From: Thermotoga profunda AZM34c06
GTDB lineage: Bacteria; Thermotogota; Thermotogae; Thermotogales; DSM-5069
Direction: 5' to 3'
DNA: 64,000 nt
Assembly (NCBI RefSeq): GCF_000828675.1
Contig: NZ_AP014510.1
Coordinates: 1,011,413 to 1,075,412, forward strand
The notes under the pieces are model-generated. The model made no database searches and had not been told where the DNA came from. It saw nothing but the letters and a program-made list of their open reading frames with translations. Within the stretch, counting starts at the first letter, position 1. Every line of letters begins with the position of its first letter. This document shows positions 35,292-42,567 of the stretch, piece after piece. The position numbers and the translations under genes are program-made.

Positions 35292-36727
35292 TCTCTCACC
35301 TTCCCATCGACGATCCAACTTTGAGGTGATTTGAGAACAATCTCTGACATATCTAACTTGAGCTCTCTTTCGAGAATCTTCATGATTTTTATAGAGCAAA
35401 AACCACCCTGACATCTCCCAAACATCGCTCTTGTTCGGAATTTTATGCCATCAAGTGACCGTGCACCCCTTCTTATTGCTTCGATTATCTCCGCTTCCGT
35501 GACTTCATTGCAATAACAGATTAATCTACCTGCCGCGGGATCTTTTTTGACAAGTTCTTGCCATTCTTCTAATGGAAGCTCAACGATTTTCTTTATACCT
35601 TTTCTAATGGGGTTGAAATCTTTCTTTGGAAATAATTTCAAACCAAGCTCTTTTTGAATGATCTCTTCTGTCAAATACTCCGCAATCGCTGGAGCAGCGG
35701 TCAAGCCAGGTGATCTCATCGCCATCAGGTTCACAAAATTTTTAACAATCTTGCTCGCCCCTATGAAGAAATCTTTTTGAGGACTTTCGGGTCTAAGACC
35801 ACAAAAAGTTTTAACAGTTTGAGAAAAGTCTAATGATGGAACAAGAGTCTTTGTAAAATTCCTTATCTGTTCCAATCCTTCTTGTGTTGTTTCGAAATGA
35901 TTTTTCATCTCACTTGGTAAGTCAGTTGCTGTAGGTCCAAGCAATAAACCACCATCTATAGTTGGTAAAACCAATATTCCCTTCGATGTTTTAGTAGGTG
36001 TCGGGAAGATGATAGATTTAACGGTCGAGCCTACTTTTTTGTCCAAAAGGATATACTCGCCACGTCTTGGGTGCAATGGTACATACTCTGCCCCGGCAAG
36101 AATGGCTATCTGGTCTGCAAAAAGTCCAGCTGCATTTATCACAATATCCGCTTGATAGGAATTTTTGTCGGTGATGACCTTTTTGATTCTGTCATTTTCT
36201 TTCTCAAAACCTATCACTTTCTCGTTTAAAACAATTTTTGCGCCATTTGCTACAGCATTTTCAACGGCTGCTATCGCAACCATCCAAGGCTCTGTTATAC
36301 CTGCAGTTGGTGCCCAAAGCCCACATTTTACCTCTTTGTTTAAATTCGGCTCTTTCTCAAGTAAGGTACTCCTATCGTGAATTTCCAAACCCGGTACCCC
36401 GTTGACTTTCCCTTGCTCATACAGTTCTTCAATAGTTTTAACCTCTTCATCGCTGAAGGCAACTACATATGAACCTATTCTCTTTATCTCAAAATCCAAC
36501 TCTTGCGAAAGTAGAGTGTACATGGTGTTTCCTTTTGAACAGAATTTTGAACGATTAGAACCAACAGGATCATCATAGCCAGCGTGAAGTATGGCTGAAT
36601 TTGCCTTCGTAACTCCCCAGCCAATATCGAGATTTTTCTCAATTATGGTTAAATCAAGATCGTACTTAGAAAGCTCCCTCGCAGCTAAACTTCCAACAAC
36701 ACCTGCACCGATTATGACAACTTTCAT
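35288..36727 (-). CDS. GlpA-like FAD-dependent glycerol-3-phosphate dehydrogenase with [2Fe-2S] BFD domain
   Basis: A 479-residue flavoprotein. The FAD-binding VVIIGAGVVGSLAARELSKY is at residues 3-22, the DAO-type core contains TKANSAILHAGY and CGLRPESPQKDFFIG, and residues 400-450 hold a BFD-like ferredoxin domain with Cys404, 406, 439 and 444 (CYCNEVT, CQGGFC). It matches the type-2 GlpA family that oxidises glycerol-3-phosphate to dihydroxyacetone phosphate. It is the first gene of a three-gene operon and sits behind the second candidate GlpP leader. GGAGGTGCTTGA precedes the ATG. Electron acceptor not known. Confidence 0.92.
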   Translation of the reverse strand: MKVVIIGAGVVGSLAARELSKYDLDLTIIEKNLDIGWGVTKANSAILHAGYDDPVGSNRSKFCSKGNTMYTLLSQELDFEIKRIGSYVVAFSDEEVKTIEELYEQGKVNGVPGLEIHDRSTLLEKEPNLNKEVKCGLWAPTAGITEPWMVAIAAVENAVANGAKIVLNEKVIGFEKENDRIKKVITDKNSYQADIVINAAGLFADQIAILAGAEYVPLHPRRGEYILLDKKVGSTVKSIIFPTPTKTSKGILVLPTIDGGLLLGPTATDLPSEMKNHFETTQEGLEQIRNFTKTLVPSLDFSQTVKTFCGLRPESPQKDFFIGASKIVKNFVNLMAMRSPGLTAAPAIAEYLTEEIIQKELGLKLFPKKDFNPIRKGIKKIVELPLEEWQELVKKDPAAGRLICYCNEVTEAEIIEAIRRGARSLDGIKFRTRAMFGRCQGGFCSIKIMKILERELKLDMSEIVLKSPQSWIVDGKVRE

Positions 36728-36743
36728 TCAAGCACCTCCAAAG

Positions 36744-36775
36744 AAAAAAGCCACACCCCAAAAGGGATGTGGCTT
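36744..36775 (-). terminator. Leader terminator of the GlpA-like operon
   Basis: On the minus strand AAGCCACATCCC pairs with GGGGTGTGGCTT (12 bp with one U-G wobble) around TTTT, followed by a T run. It lies 17 nt before the first gene and within the transcript leader. The wobble is at the same pair as in the copy at 29794. Confidence 0.85.
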
Positions 36776-36799
36776 TCTCCAGGACTCATACCACACCAT
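36744..36799 (-). promoter_or_regulatory. Candidate GlpP-responsive antiterminator leader (copy 2)
   Basis: GGTGTGG (forward 36791-36797) can pair with CCACATC (forward 36766-36772), the 5' arm of the terminator. Between them the linker ends in GGAGAAAG as in copy 1. Over the shared 34-nt block 27 positions agree, and the A-to-G change in one strand of the antiterminator is matched by T-to-C in the other. This covariation supports a real alternative helix. Confidence 0.75.
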
Positions 36800-36803
36800 T
36801 TTT

Positions 36804-36831
36804 ATTTTACCACAGTCTTTGAGTTTTTCAA
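36804..36831 (-). promoter_or_regulatory. Promoter of the GlpA-like operon
   Basis: TTGAAA (36826-36831), 16-nt spacer and TAAAAT (36804-36809) with TG-n before it on the minus strand. The predicted start is at about 36797, so the transcript begins almost exactly at the 5' antiterminator segment. Confidence 0.75.
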
Positions 36832-36884
36832 CAAAAAATACTATCCCAAAAATCTGTAACAATCTTTCCTTTAACCGTAAATGT

Positions 36885-36890
36885 TATAAT
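36885..36890 (+). promoter_or_regulatory. Extended -10 promoter of the methyltransferase gene
   Basis: TGTTATAAT (TG-n-TATAAT) lies 24 nt before the ATG, with no clear -35. Leader about 15 nt. Confidence 0.6.
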
Positions 36891-36913
36891 TTCGAAAAAT
36901 AGGGGGTGTTAGG

Positions 36914-37642
36914 ATGGAATGGTTCATTGACGAAAGTTTCTGGAAAGATATGTATGACTGGTTATTCCCACCAGAACGTTTCCAAACGGCAAAAGAACAG
37001 GTGGAAAAGGTTTTGAACATAACGGGTATTCAAAGCGGTAATGTACTTGATCTTTGCTGTGGACCGGGAAGACATACTTACGAGCTTGCAAAACTTGGTT
37101 TTTCTGTCACGGCAGTTGATGCTTCGGAATTTCTTTTGAACAAAGCCAAAGAGTTTTGTTCAGAATTCACAAACGTACGTTTCGTTCATGCCGATATGAG
37201 AGATTTTGTTGAGTCAAATCATTTTGATCTTGTCATCAACATGTTCACGTCATTTGGCTATTTTAAAGATCATGAAGATAATCTAAAAGTCCTAAGAAAT
37301 ATCAGAAAAAGTTTGAAAAGTGGCGGCAAACTTTTGATGGAGATGTCTTCAAAGGAGATAATTCTAAAAAACTACAGAGATTCAATAATTAGTGAACGTA
37401 ATCAAAAAATGCTCATCGAAAAACACAGTTTTGAGCCTGGTATGGCAAGGATGATAAATGACTGGATTGTCCTTGAAAATGGCAGATATAAAATTCACAG
37501 ATTGGAGCACTATGTTTATTCTGCACAAGAATTGAGAATGATGCTTCAAATGTGTGGATTTGAAAATATCGTTGTATACGGTTCATTGGATGGAGATCCC
37601 TATGATTTGAACGCTAAAAGATTAGTTGTTGTAGCTGAATAG
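36914..37642 (+). CDS. Class I SAM-dependent methyltransferase
   Basis: A 242-residue methyltransferase. SAM-binding motif I is VLDLCCGPGRHTYELAKLGF, with the acidic motif II ending VTAVDAS and motif IV LVINMFTSFGYF. The fold fits the Methyltransf_11/25 group. The substrate is unknown. It faces away from the glycerol operons and is followed by an esterase, a dehydratase and a GNAT gene on the same strand. Confidence 0.9.
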   Translation: MEWFIDESFWKDMYDWLFPPERFQTAKEQVEKVLNITGIQSGNVLDLCCGPGRHTYELAKLGFSVTAVDASEFLLNKAKEFCSEFTNVRFVHADMRDFVESNHFDLVINMFTSFGYFKDHEDNLKVLRNIRKSLKSGGKLLMEMSSKEIILKNYRDSIISERNQKMLIEKHSFEPGMARMINDWIVLENGRYKIHRLEHYVYSAQELRMMLQMCGFENIVVYGSLDGDPYDLNAKRLVVVAE

Positions 37643-37679
37643 TTTTTAAATAGATTTATAATTTATAAAGGGTGATGTC

Positions 37680-38447
37680 GTGAATTTAGATATATACAAC
37701 CAAGATATTCGTTTGATCGATCCTATATGTTCTCCTGTTTTCAAAGTAAATGGTAAGCGGGGTGTACTTTTGATTCATGGTTTCACAGGAAGTCCACATG
37801 ACATGGCTTATGTTGCCGAAAGGCTTTTCAGTGAAGGATTCACCGTATCCGTTCCGCGACTTCCTGGGCATGGTACGAATCACAAAGATTTTTTGAACTC
37901 AACTTGGAGAGACTGGGTTAGAAGGTCAATAGATGCCTATCTTGATCTAACCAATTTTTGTGATGAAATAAACGTTGTTGGTCTTTCGATGGGGGCACTT
38001 CTTGCTACTGTTGTAACATCGAGCTTCAAAGCCAAGAAACTCGTCTTAGCAGCTCCTGCTTTCAAGGTAACAGACTGGCGGCTGAAATTCACTCCTTTGA
38101 TGAGTTTGTTTGTGCAGTACAGAGAAAAAGAACCACCAGTTTTTGATGATCCTTCATTGAATAAACTGGCTCAGGAGTATTGGAATAAGGTTTTCATCAA
38201 ACCCGCTGCTCAATTGTATAAGTTGCAAAAGATTGCTATCAAGAGCTTGGAGAAAGTTGAATCTTCCACATTAGTCATAGTTACTCAAAAAGACAACACC
38301 GTCCCATTATCTGTCTTGGATGTGATAAGAGAACACTTAAAGTCTGAGTTCAAGACGGTTGTTCTTGAAAAAAGTGCACATCCTGTGACGAATGATGTAG
38401 AAAAAGAACTTGTCGCTGAAAAGATCGTAGAGTTTCTCTCTAATTGA
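37680..38447 (+). CDS. Carboxylesterase, alpha/beta hydrolase fold (Est30-like)
   Basis: A 255-residue cytoplasmic hydrolase. The oxyanion region is LLIHGFTGSPHDM, the nucleophile elbow GLSMGALL, the acid in VTQKDNTVPL and the base in KSAHPVTND. This triad arrangement and length are those of thermostable Est30-type carboxylesterases that cleave short-chain esters. It starts at GTG after AGGGTGATG. A TATAAT at 37657-37662 gives a weak promoter candidate just upstream. Natural substrate unknown. Confidence 0.9.
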   Translation: MNLDIYNQDIRLIDPICSPVFKVNGKRGVLLIHGFTGSPHDMAYVAERLFSEGFTVSVPRLPGHGTNHKDFLNSTWRDWVRRSIDAYLDLTNFCDEINVVGLSMGALLATVVTSSFKAKKLVLAAPAFKVTDWRLKFTPLMSLFVQYREKEPPVFDDPSLNKLAQEYWNKVFIKPAAQLYKLQKIAIKSLEKVESSTLVIVTQKDNTVPLSVLDVIREHLKSEFKTVVLEKSAHPVTNDVEKELVAEKIVEFLSN

Positions 38448-38460
38448 GGAGGAATCAAAA

Positions 38461-39429
38461 TTGATAAAACTTCAAGATATCAAAGATGCCAGGGAAAGAA
38501 TATCAAAGTGGACTCATACAACACCTGTTTTTTCATCACAGACTTTTAATATGATTTCAAACAACTCTGTTTTTCTAAAGGCAGAAAATCTTCAAAAAAG
38601 TGGTTCTTTCAAATTCAGAGGCGCGATGAATTTTTTACTTTCACTGAACGATGAAGATCTCAAGCATGGTGTTGTCACAGGTTCGTCTGGTAATCACGGT
38701 CAAGCTCTTGCTTGTGCTGGAAAAATTGTTGGTACCAAGGTGACTGTGGTCGTTCCAGAGGATGTTTCAGCAGCTAAGCTTTCAGCAATGGAAGGATACG
38801 ATGCGAAGATAGAACGATGCGGTAGGACATCTACAGAAAGACTGAAAAAGGCTTATGAAATATCACAGCAAACTGGAGCGATCTTTGTACCACCTTTTGA
38901 TCATCCATGGATAATGGCTGGACAAGGCACGATAGGTCTTGAATTGGTCGAACAACTCGGTGATTTCGACGCCGTCTTAGTTCCTTGTGGGGGTTGTGGA
39001 TTGATTTCTGGTATTTCTGTAGCGGTCAAGGAGACTCTAAAAGATGTCAAGGTCTATGGAGTTGAACCAGAACAGAGTAACAGCACATATCTTTCTTTCA
39101 AAGCGGGTCATCTTGTTGAATTAAAGAACATAAATACTATAGCAGACGGATTGAGGACTGCCATGCCAGGCAGACTCACGTTTCCTATAGTTCAAAAATA
39201 TGTAGATGATATTCTTCTTGTGTCAGAGGAAGAGATTAAAAAGGCTGTCGTTTTTCTGCTCGAAAGAATGAAACTACTCGTAGAGCCTTCAGGTGCAGTC
39301 ACCGTTGCTGCACTGTTGTTCGGTAAATTCCCATTGAAAAGCAAAAAGGTCATTGCCATCCTTTCTGGCGGCAATGTCGATCTCTTTGCAATTTCTGAAT
39401 GGATTAAAGAAGCTAAGCAAGGGGGATAG
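38461..39429 (+). CDS. Threonine/serine dehydratase (PLP fold type II)
   Basis: A 322-residue enzyme that deaminates threonine or serine to 2-oxobutyrate or pyruvate. The PLP lysine is in SGSFKFRGA (K51), [10 protein letters not shown] binds the substrate carboxylate, and the phosphate loop is [10 protein letters not shown] (the family's glycine loop with one Cys). There is no C-terminal ACT regulatory domain, so it is the short catabolic TdcB-like form; serine racemase activity cannot be excluded. The start is TTG after GGAGGAATC, 13 nt from the esterase. Confidence 0.9.
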   Translation: MIKLQDIKDARERISKWTHTTPVFSSQTFNMISNNSVFLKAENLQKSGSFKFRGAMNFLLSLNDEDLKHGVVTGSSGNHGQALACAGKIVGTKVTVVVPEDVSAAKLSAMEGYDAKIERCGRTSTERLKKAYEISQQTGAIFVPPFDHPWIMAGQGTIGLELVEQLGDFDAVLVPCGGCGLISGISVAVKETLKDVKVYGVEPEQSNSTYLSFKAGHLVELKNINTIADGLRTAMPGRLTFPIVQKYVDDILLVSEEEIKKAVVFLLERMKLLVEPSGAVTVAALLFGKFPLKSKKVIAILSGGNVDLFAISEWIKEAKQGG

Positions 39430-39431
39430 AG

Positions 39432-39857
39432 ATGAATCAAAAAGCCATTGATCTATTTGAAAAAGGTTTTAGCTGTTCTCAATCAGTTTTTGCAGCCTAT
39501 GCACCGATATTTGGTATAGATGAAAAAACGGCTTTAAAAATCTCATCTGCATTTGGTGGTGGAATGTCAAGACTTGCACATGTTTGTGGTGCTGTCTCTG
39601 GAGCTTTCATGATAATTGGCTTAAAAGCAGGTGGCGAGGACAAAGAGAGTAAAGAACGGACATATCTTTTTGCAAGAGAATTTGCCGAACAATTCAAATC
39701 ATTAAACGGTTCGATAATGTGTAAAGATCTCCTTGGTTATGACATAAGTACCAGTGAAGGTTTGCAAAAGGCAAGAGAAGCGAATTTATTCAAAACAATT
39801 TGTCCAAAGTATGTGAGAGATTCGTGCCAGATCTTAGAAAAGATGTTTTGTTTGTGA
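39432..39857 (+). CDS. C_GCAxxG_C_C family protein
   Basis: A 141-residue protein of the cysteine-rich family named for its motif. It has FSCSQSVFAAYA, HVCGAVSGAFMIIGLK, CKDLLG and CPKYVRDSCQILEKM. The conserved Cys suggest a redox or metal-cluster role, but no activity is established for the family. It follows the dehydratase stop by 2 nt, with AAGGGGG as the ribosome site, so translation is probably coupled. Confidence 0.9.
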   Translation: MNQKAIDLFEKGFSCSQSVFAAYAPIFGIDEKTALKISSAFGGGMSRLAHVCGAVSGAFMIIGLKAGGEDKESKERTYLFAREFAEQFKSLNGSIMCKDLLGYDISTSEGLQKAREANLFKTICPKYVRDSCQILEKMFCL

Positions 39858-39874
39858 ATTGAGGGATTTTGCGC

Positions 39875-40423
39875 ATGGAAATTTTTGAACTCGATAAAGA
39901 GCAATGGAAGGATTTCAAGCTTCATTTTAAATGGTCAAGTGACAAGTATTACAAAGTGGATATCAGAAAAACACAGACAGGTTTGATGGTAGAATTAAAA
40001 CTTCAAACGACCGATAAACCTATCGTTAAAGACTACGAAGAACCACTTTGGCAGCAGTGGATGGATGAAGAAAGTGATGATGAAGCACAGATATTTGGTG
40101 TGAAAATTGATAGTGAAATTGTCGGCTGGATGACTGTTGGTATGGAGAGCTGGAATAACAGACTCAGAGTATATGAATTACTTGTCCTTGAAGGATATCG
40201 CAGAAGGGGTATAGGAAAATTGTTGCTGGATAAAGCCAAACAAATTGCAAGACAGAAAAATTGTCGTGCGATCATCCTTGAGACACAGACCAATAATGTC
40301 AATGCTATTGAATTCTATAAAAAACAAGGTTTTGAATTCGATGGTCTTGATATCACAGCCTATCACAATGATGATGTTGAAAGAAATGAAGTCAGAATCG
40401 AGATGGTTTGTAGAAATTTTTAG
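39875..40423 (+). CDS. GNAT-family N-acetyltransferase
   Basis: A 182-residue acetyltransferase. The acetyl-CoA loop is GYRRRGIGKLLLDKAK, followed by NVNAIEFYKKQGFEFDG, the usual C-terminal signature. It most resembles RimI-like enzymes, but the acceptor cannot be named. ATG at 39875 lies 9 nt after GAGGG; an in-frame TTG six bases earlier is too close to it. Confidence 0.88.
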   Translation: MEIFELDKEQWKDFKLHFKWSSDKYYKVDIRKTQTGLMVELKLQTTDKPIVKDYEEPLWQQWMDEESDDEAQIFGVKIDSEIVGWMTVGMESWNNRLRVYELLVLEGYRRRGIGKLLLDKAKQIARQKNCRAIILETQTNNVNAIEFYKKQGFEFDGLDITAYHNDDVERNEVRIEMVCRNF

Positions 40424-40501
40424 ATTGAATTTTGCAGATCAAAAATCCAAAATACGAAGACAGAGCATCAATGAGATTTTTGAGTTATGACTCTTCTCAG
40501 A

Positions 40502-40655
40502 TCACCTTTCAATATCTTGATAAATAACGTGCAATTTCATTTCGGTGAGAATCTGCAACAGGGAGTCAAATTTGGATGTCTTATAACACGCAGTACAGAT
40601 TCCTTCAGCTGTTGTTCTGCCATCTTATTATCCCGATAATATATCCTATTCGCAT
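40502..40655 (-). pseudogene. Possible frameshifted small Cys-containing gene
   Basis: The minus strand has an ATG (40655) followed by MRIGYIIGIIRWQNNS and a stop, while a shifted frame (40624 down to the TGA at 40502-40504) encodes 40 protein-like residues including DGRTTAEGICTACYKTSKF. A single frameshift between them would make one protein of about 50 residues. There is no clear Shine-Dalgarno. I read it as a decayed small gene downstream of the radical SAM gene; the family is unrecognised. Confidence 0.25.
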
Positions 40656-40673
40656 TATTCAGGTTTGGATTTC

Positions 40674-41738
40674 TTAAATTGTCCTGACTTTGCGCACAAT
40701 TTGCTCAAGTTCATCACGATGCGATATTAAGGAACAAGGTCCCTTGCCATCTTCAAGCAACTTATTGTCGCGTATCTCTCTAAAAAGCCGACTTTTCAAA
40801 CCTTCTTTTAGTGTCGAATATCTCATGTTGTGTGTTGAGACATTTGTTATCGGACATGGTGTAAGGTCTCCCAATGCATTGACGTGTATGAACCCTCTAC
40901 CTGCAGAAACACATCCACCAAATGGTTCCTCATCGCCCGGTGAATGAATTATGAAAATTGGTTTTTCATCCTTATACTCAAGTATCTTTTTTCTAAACAG
41001 TTGTCTTTGATCTGTAGTCAATGATTTTCCATCTTCTTCCGCACCAATATATTCAATGAAAAAACACAACTTCGCACCAAGTTCTATGAAGTAATCAATA
41101 TTGTTGTCGACCATCCAGTATTCATAATTATCTTTTGTGACTGTGATCGATATGCCACTGAGTACACCTTGTTTAGAAAGGTTTTTCAGTGTTGTCAATA
41201 CTTTTTTGTAAACTTTTTCACCTCTTCTTTGATTCGTGAGTCTTTCATCACCTTCTAAACTCAGAACAATGGCTAAGTTTGATGTTTTTTTCAAAAACTG
41301 CAATTGTTCGTTGTTAATACAGGTTCCATTGGTAAAAATGGCAAAAACTCGATCTTTATTGGATGCAATCAAATCCAGTAAGTCCTTCATCAAAAATGGC
41401 TCTCCCCCTGCTATCAAAAAGGCAAAGACACCAAGTTGTTTTGCTTGATTTATTATCTTTTGCCAATCTGAAAGTGTCATCTGTTCTCCTTTGAGTTTTT
41501 CGACAAAACATCCTTGACACTGCAAATTGCAATTGTTGGTTATGCTCAATATCATTACGGGTGGCACTAATAGATTTTCATTTGAAAGCAATTGTTGTCG
41601 AGTTGACTCGCATTGTCGAAATGCTCTCAGTAGTACTGAAGCATTGGCAAGATACCTTGGGTTTTTAAAGAGCCACGGTATGAGAACCTTTGAGAATCTT
41701 GGGCTCACAAGGTTTTTTAAGGCAGCTTCTAACTTCAT
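40674..41738 (-). CDS. Radical SAM protein with SPASM-like C-terminal region
   Basis: A 354-residue protein with the radical SAM cluster motif CNLQCQGC (C70, C74, C77), the glycine-rich IAGGEPF and a later VSLEGDERLTNQRRG, like the heme/peptide-modifying radical SAM enzymes. The C-terminal third has GGCVSAGRGF, LTPCPI and GPCSL, which could bind an extra Fe-S cluster. The open frame runs further upstream to 41837, but the ATG at 41738 follows GGGGGA. No precursor peptide gene is evident nearby, so the substrate is unknown. Confidence 0.9.
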   Translation of the reverse strand: MKLEAALKNLVSPRFSKVLIPWLFKNPRYLANASVLLRAFRQCESTRQQLLSNENLLVPPVMILSITNNCNLQCQGCFVEKLKGEQMTLSDWQKIINQAKQLGVFAFLIAGGEPFLMKDLLDLIASNKDRVFAIFTNGTCINNEQLQFLKKTSNLAIVLSLEGDERLTNQRRGEKVYKKVLTTLKNLSKQGVLSGISITVTKDNYEYWMVDNNIDYFIELGAKLCFFIEYIGAEEDGKSLTTDQRQLFRKKILEYKDEKPIFIIHSPGDEEPFGGCVSAGRGFIHVNALGDLTPCPITNVSTHNMRYSTLKEGLKSRLFREIRDNKLLEDGKGPCSLISHRDELEQIVRKVRTI

Positions 41739-41757
41739 AATATCCCCCGTTGTGTTA

Positions 41758-41786
41758 AGTATAACAGCCACGATCACCACGTTGAA
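41758..41786 (-). promoter_or_regulatory. Candidate promoter of the radical SAM gene
   Basis: TATACT preceded by TG-n (41758-41763) with TTCAAC at 17 nt (41781-41786) on the minus strand; the leader is about 15 nt. The -35 is weak. Confidence 0.45.
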
Positions 41787-41878
41787 TAAGATTCTGTAAT
41801 GATACACAAAAAGAATGATTTTGCCATAGAAAGTCATCGATTCGACAAAATCAAGTATGTAGTAAATCTATGAAACAC

Positions 41879-42556
41879 TCAATGTTTTTCTTGTTCAATT
41901 ATCTTGCCATCTCTTATGACAAGAACACGATTAGCCCTCTTTGCTATACGTTCATCGTGAGTGACGATCACTAATGTTGTATTATTCTGAACTCTCATTT
42001 TTTCGAGTAATTCAATCACACCAAGACCAGTTTCAGAATCGAGATTTCCAGTTGGTTCATCTGCCCAAACTACATCTGGCTCATGAATGAGTGCCCTTGC
42101 TATAGCAACTCTTTGCTGCTCACCACCTGAGAGTTGCGAGGGGAATCTATTGGCTTTGTTTAAAAGCCCGACTTTTTTCAGCATTTCGTACGCACATTCT
42201 AATCCACGATCATGATCTACACCAAGTATTTTGAGCGGCAGTTCTACATTTTCAAGCACTGTGAGAACGGGAACAAGATTAAAAAATTGAAATATGAAAC
42301 CCATATGTTGAGCTCTGAATTTTGTCTTTTCTTCTTCTGCCAAAGAGTGAAAGGCAACGTTGTTGAAGAAGATTTCGCCGCGTGTAGGAGTGTCTATACC
42401 AGACAAACAGTTCAAAAGAGTTGTTTTCCCAGAGCCAGACGGACCAAGAATTGCCACAAACTCACCATCTTCTATTGTAAGATTGATATTTTTGAGTGCT
42501 TCTACTCTATTTTCTCCTTTGCCATAAACCTTATAAAGGTCTTTGATTTGTATCAT
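41879..42556 (-). CDS. ABC exporter ATPase, LolD/MacB type
   Basis: A 225-residue ATPase with Walker A GPSGSGKTT, signature LSGGEQQRVAIARAL and Walker B VVWADEPTGNLDSE. The Q-loop region FIFQFFNLVPVLTVLENVELP is typical of the MacB/LolD/FtsE group. Start: ATG at 42556 is 6 nt after GGAGG; two more in-frame ATGs lie upstream (42562 abuts the ribosome site, 42571 overlaps the permease stop). It pairs with the large FtsX-type permease encoded just upstream. Confidence 0.93.
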   Translation of the reverse strand: MIQIKDLYKVYGKGENRVEALKNINLTIEDGEFVAILGPSGSGKTTLLNCLSGIDTPTRGEIFFNNVAFHSLAEEEKTKFRAQHMGFIFQFFNLVPVLTVLENVELPLKILGVDHDRGLECAYEMLKKVGLLNKANRFPSQLSGGEQQRVAIARALIHEPDVVWADEPTGNLDSETGLGVIELLEKMRVQNNTTLVIVTHDERIAKRANRVLVIRDGKIIEQEKH

Positions 42557-42567
42557 TCGCATCCTCC

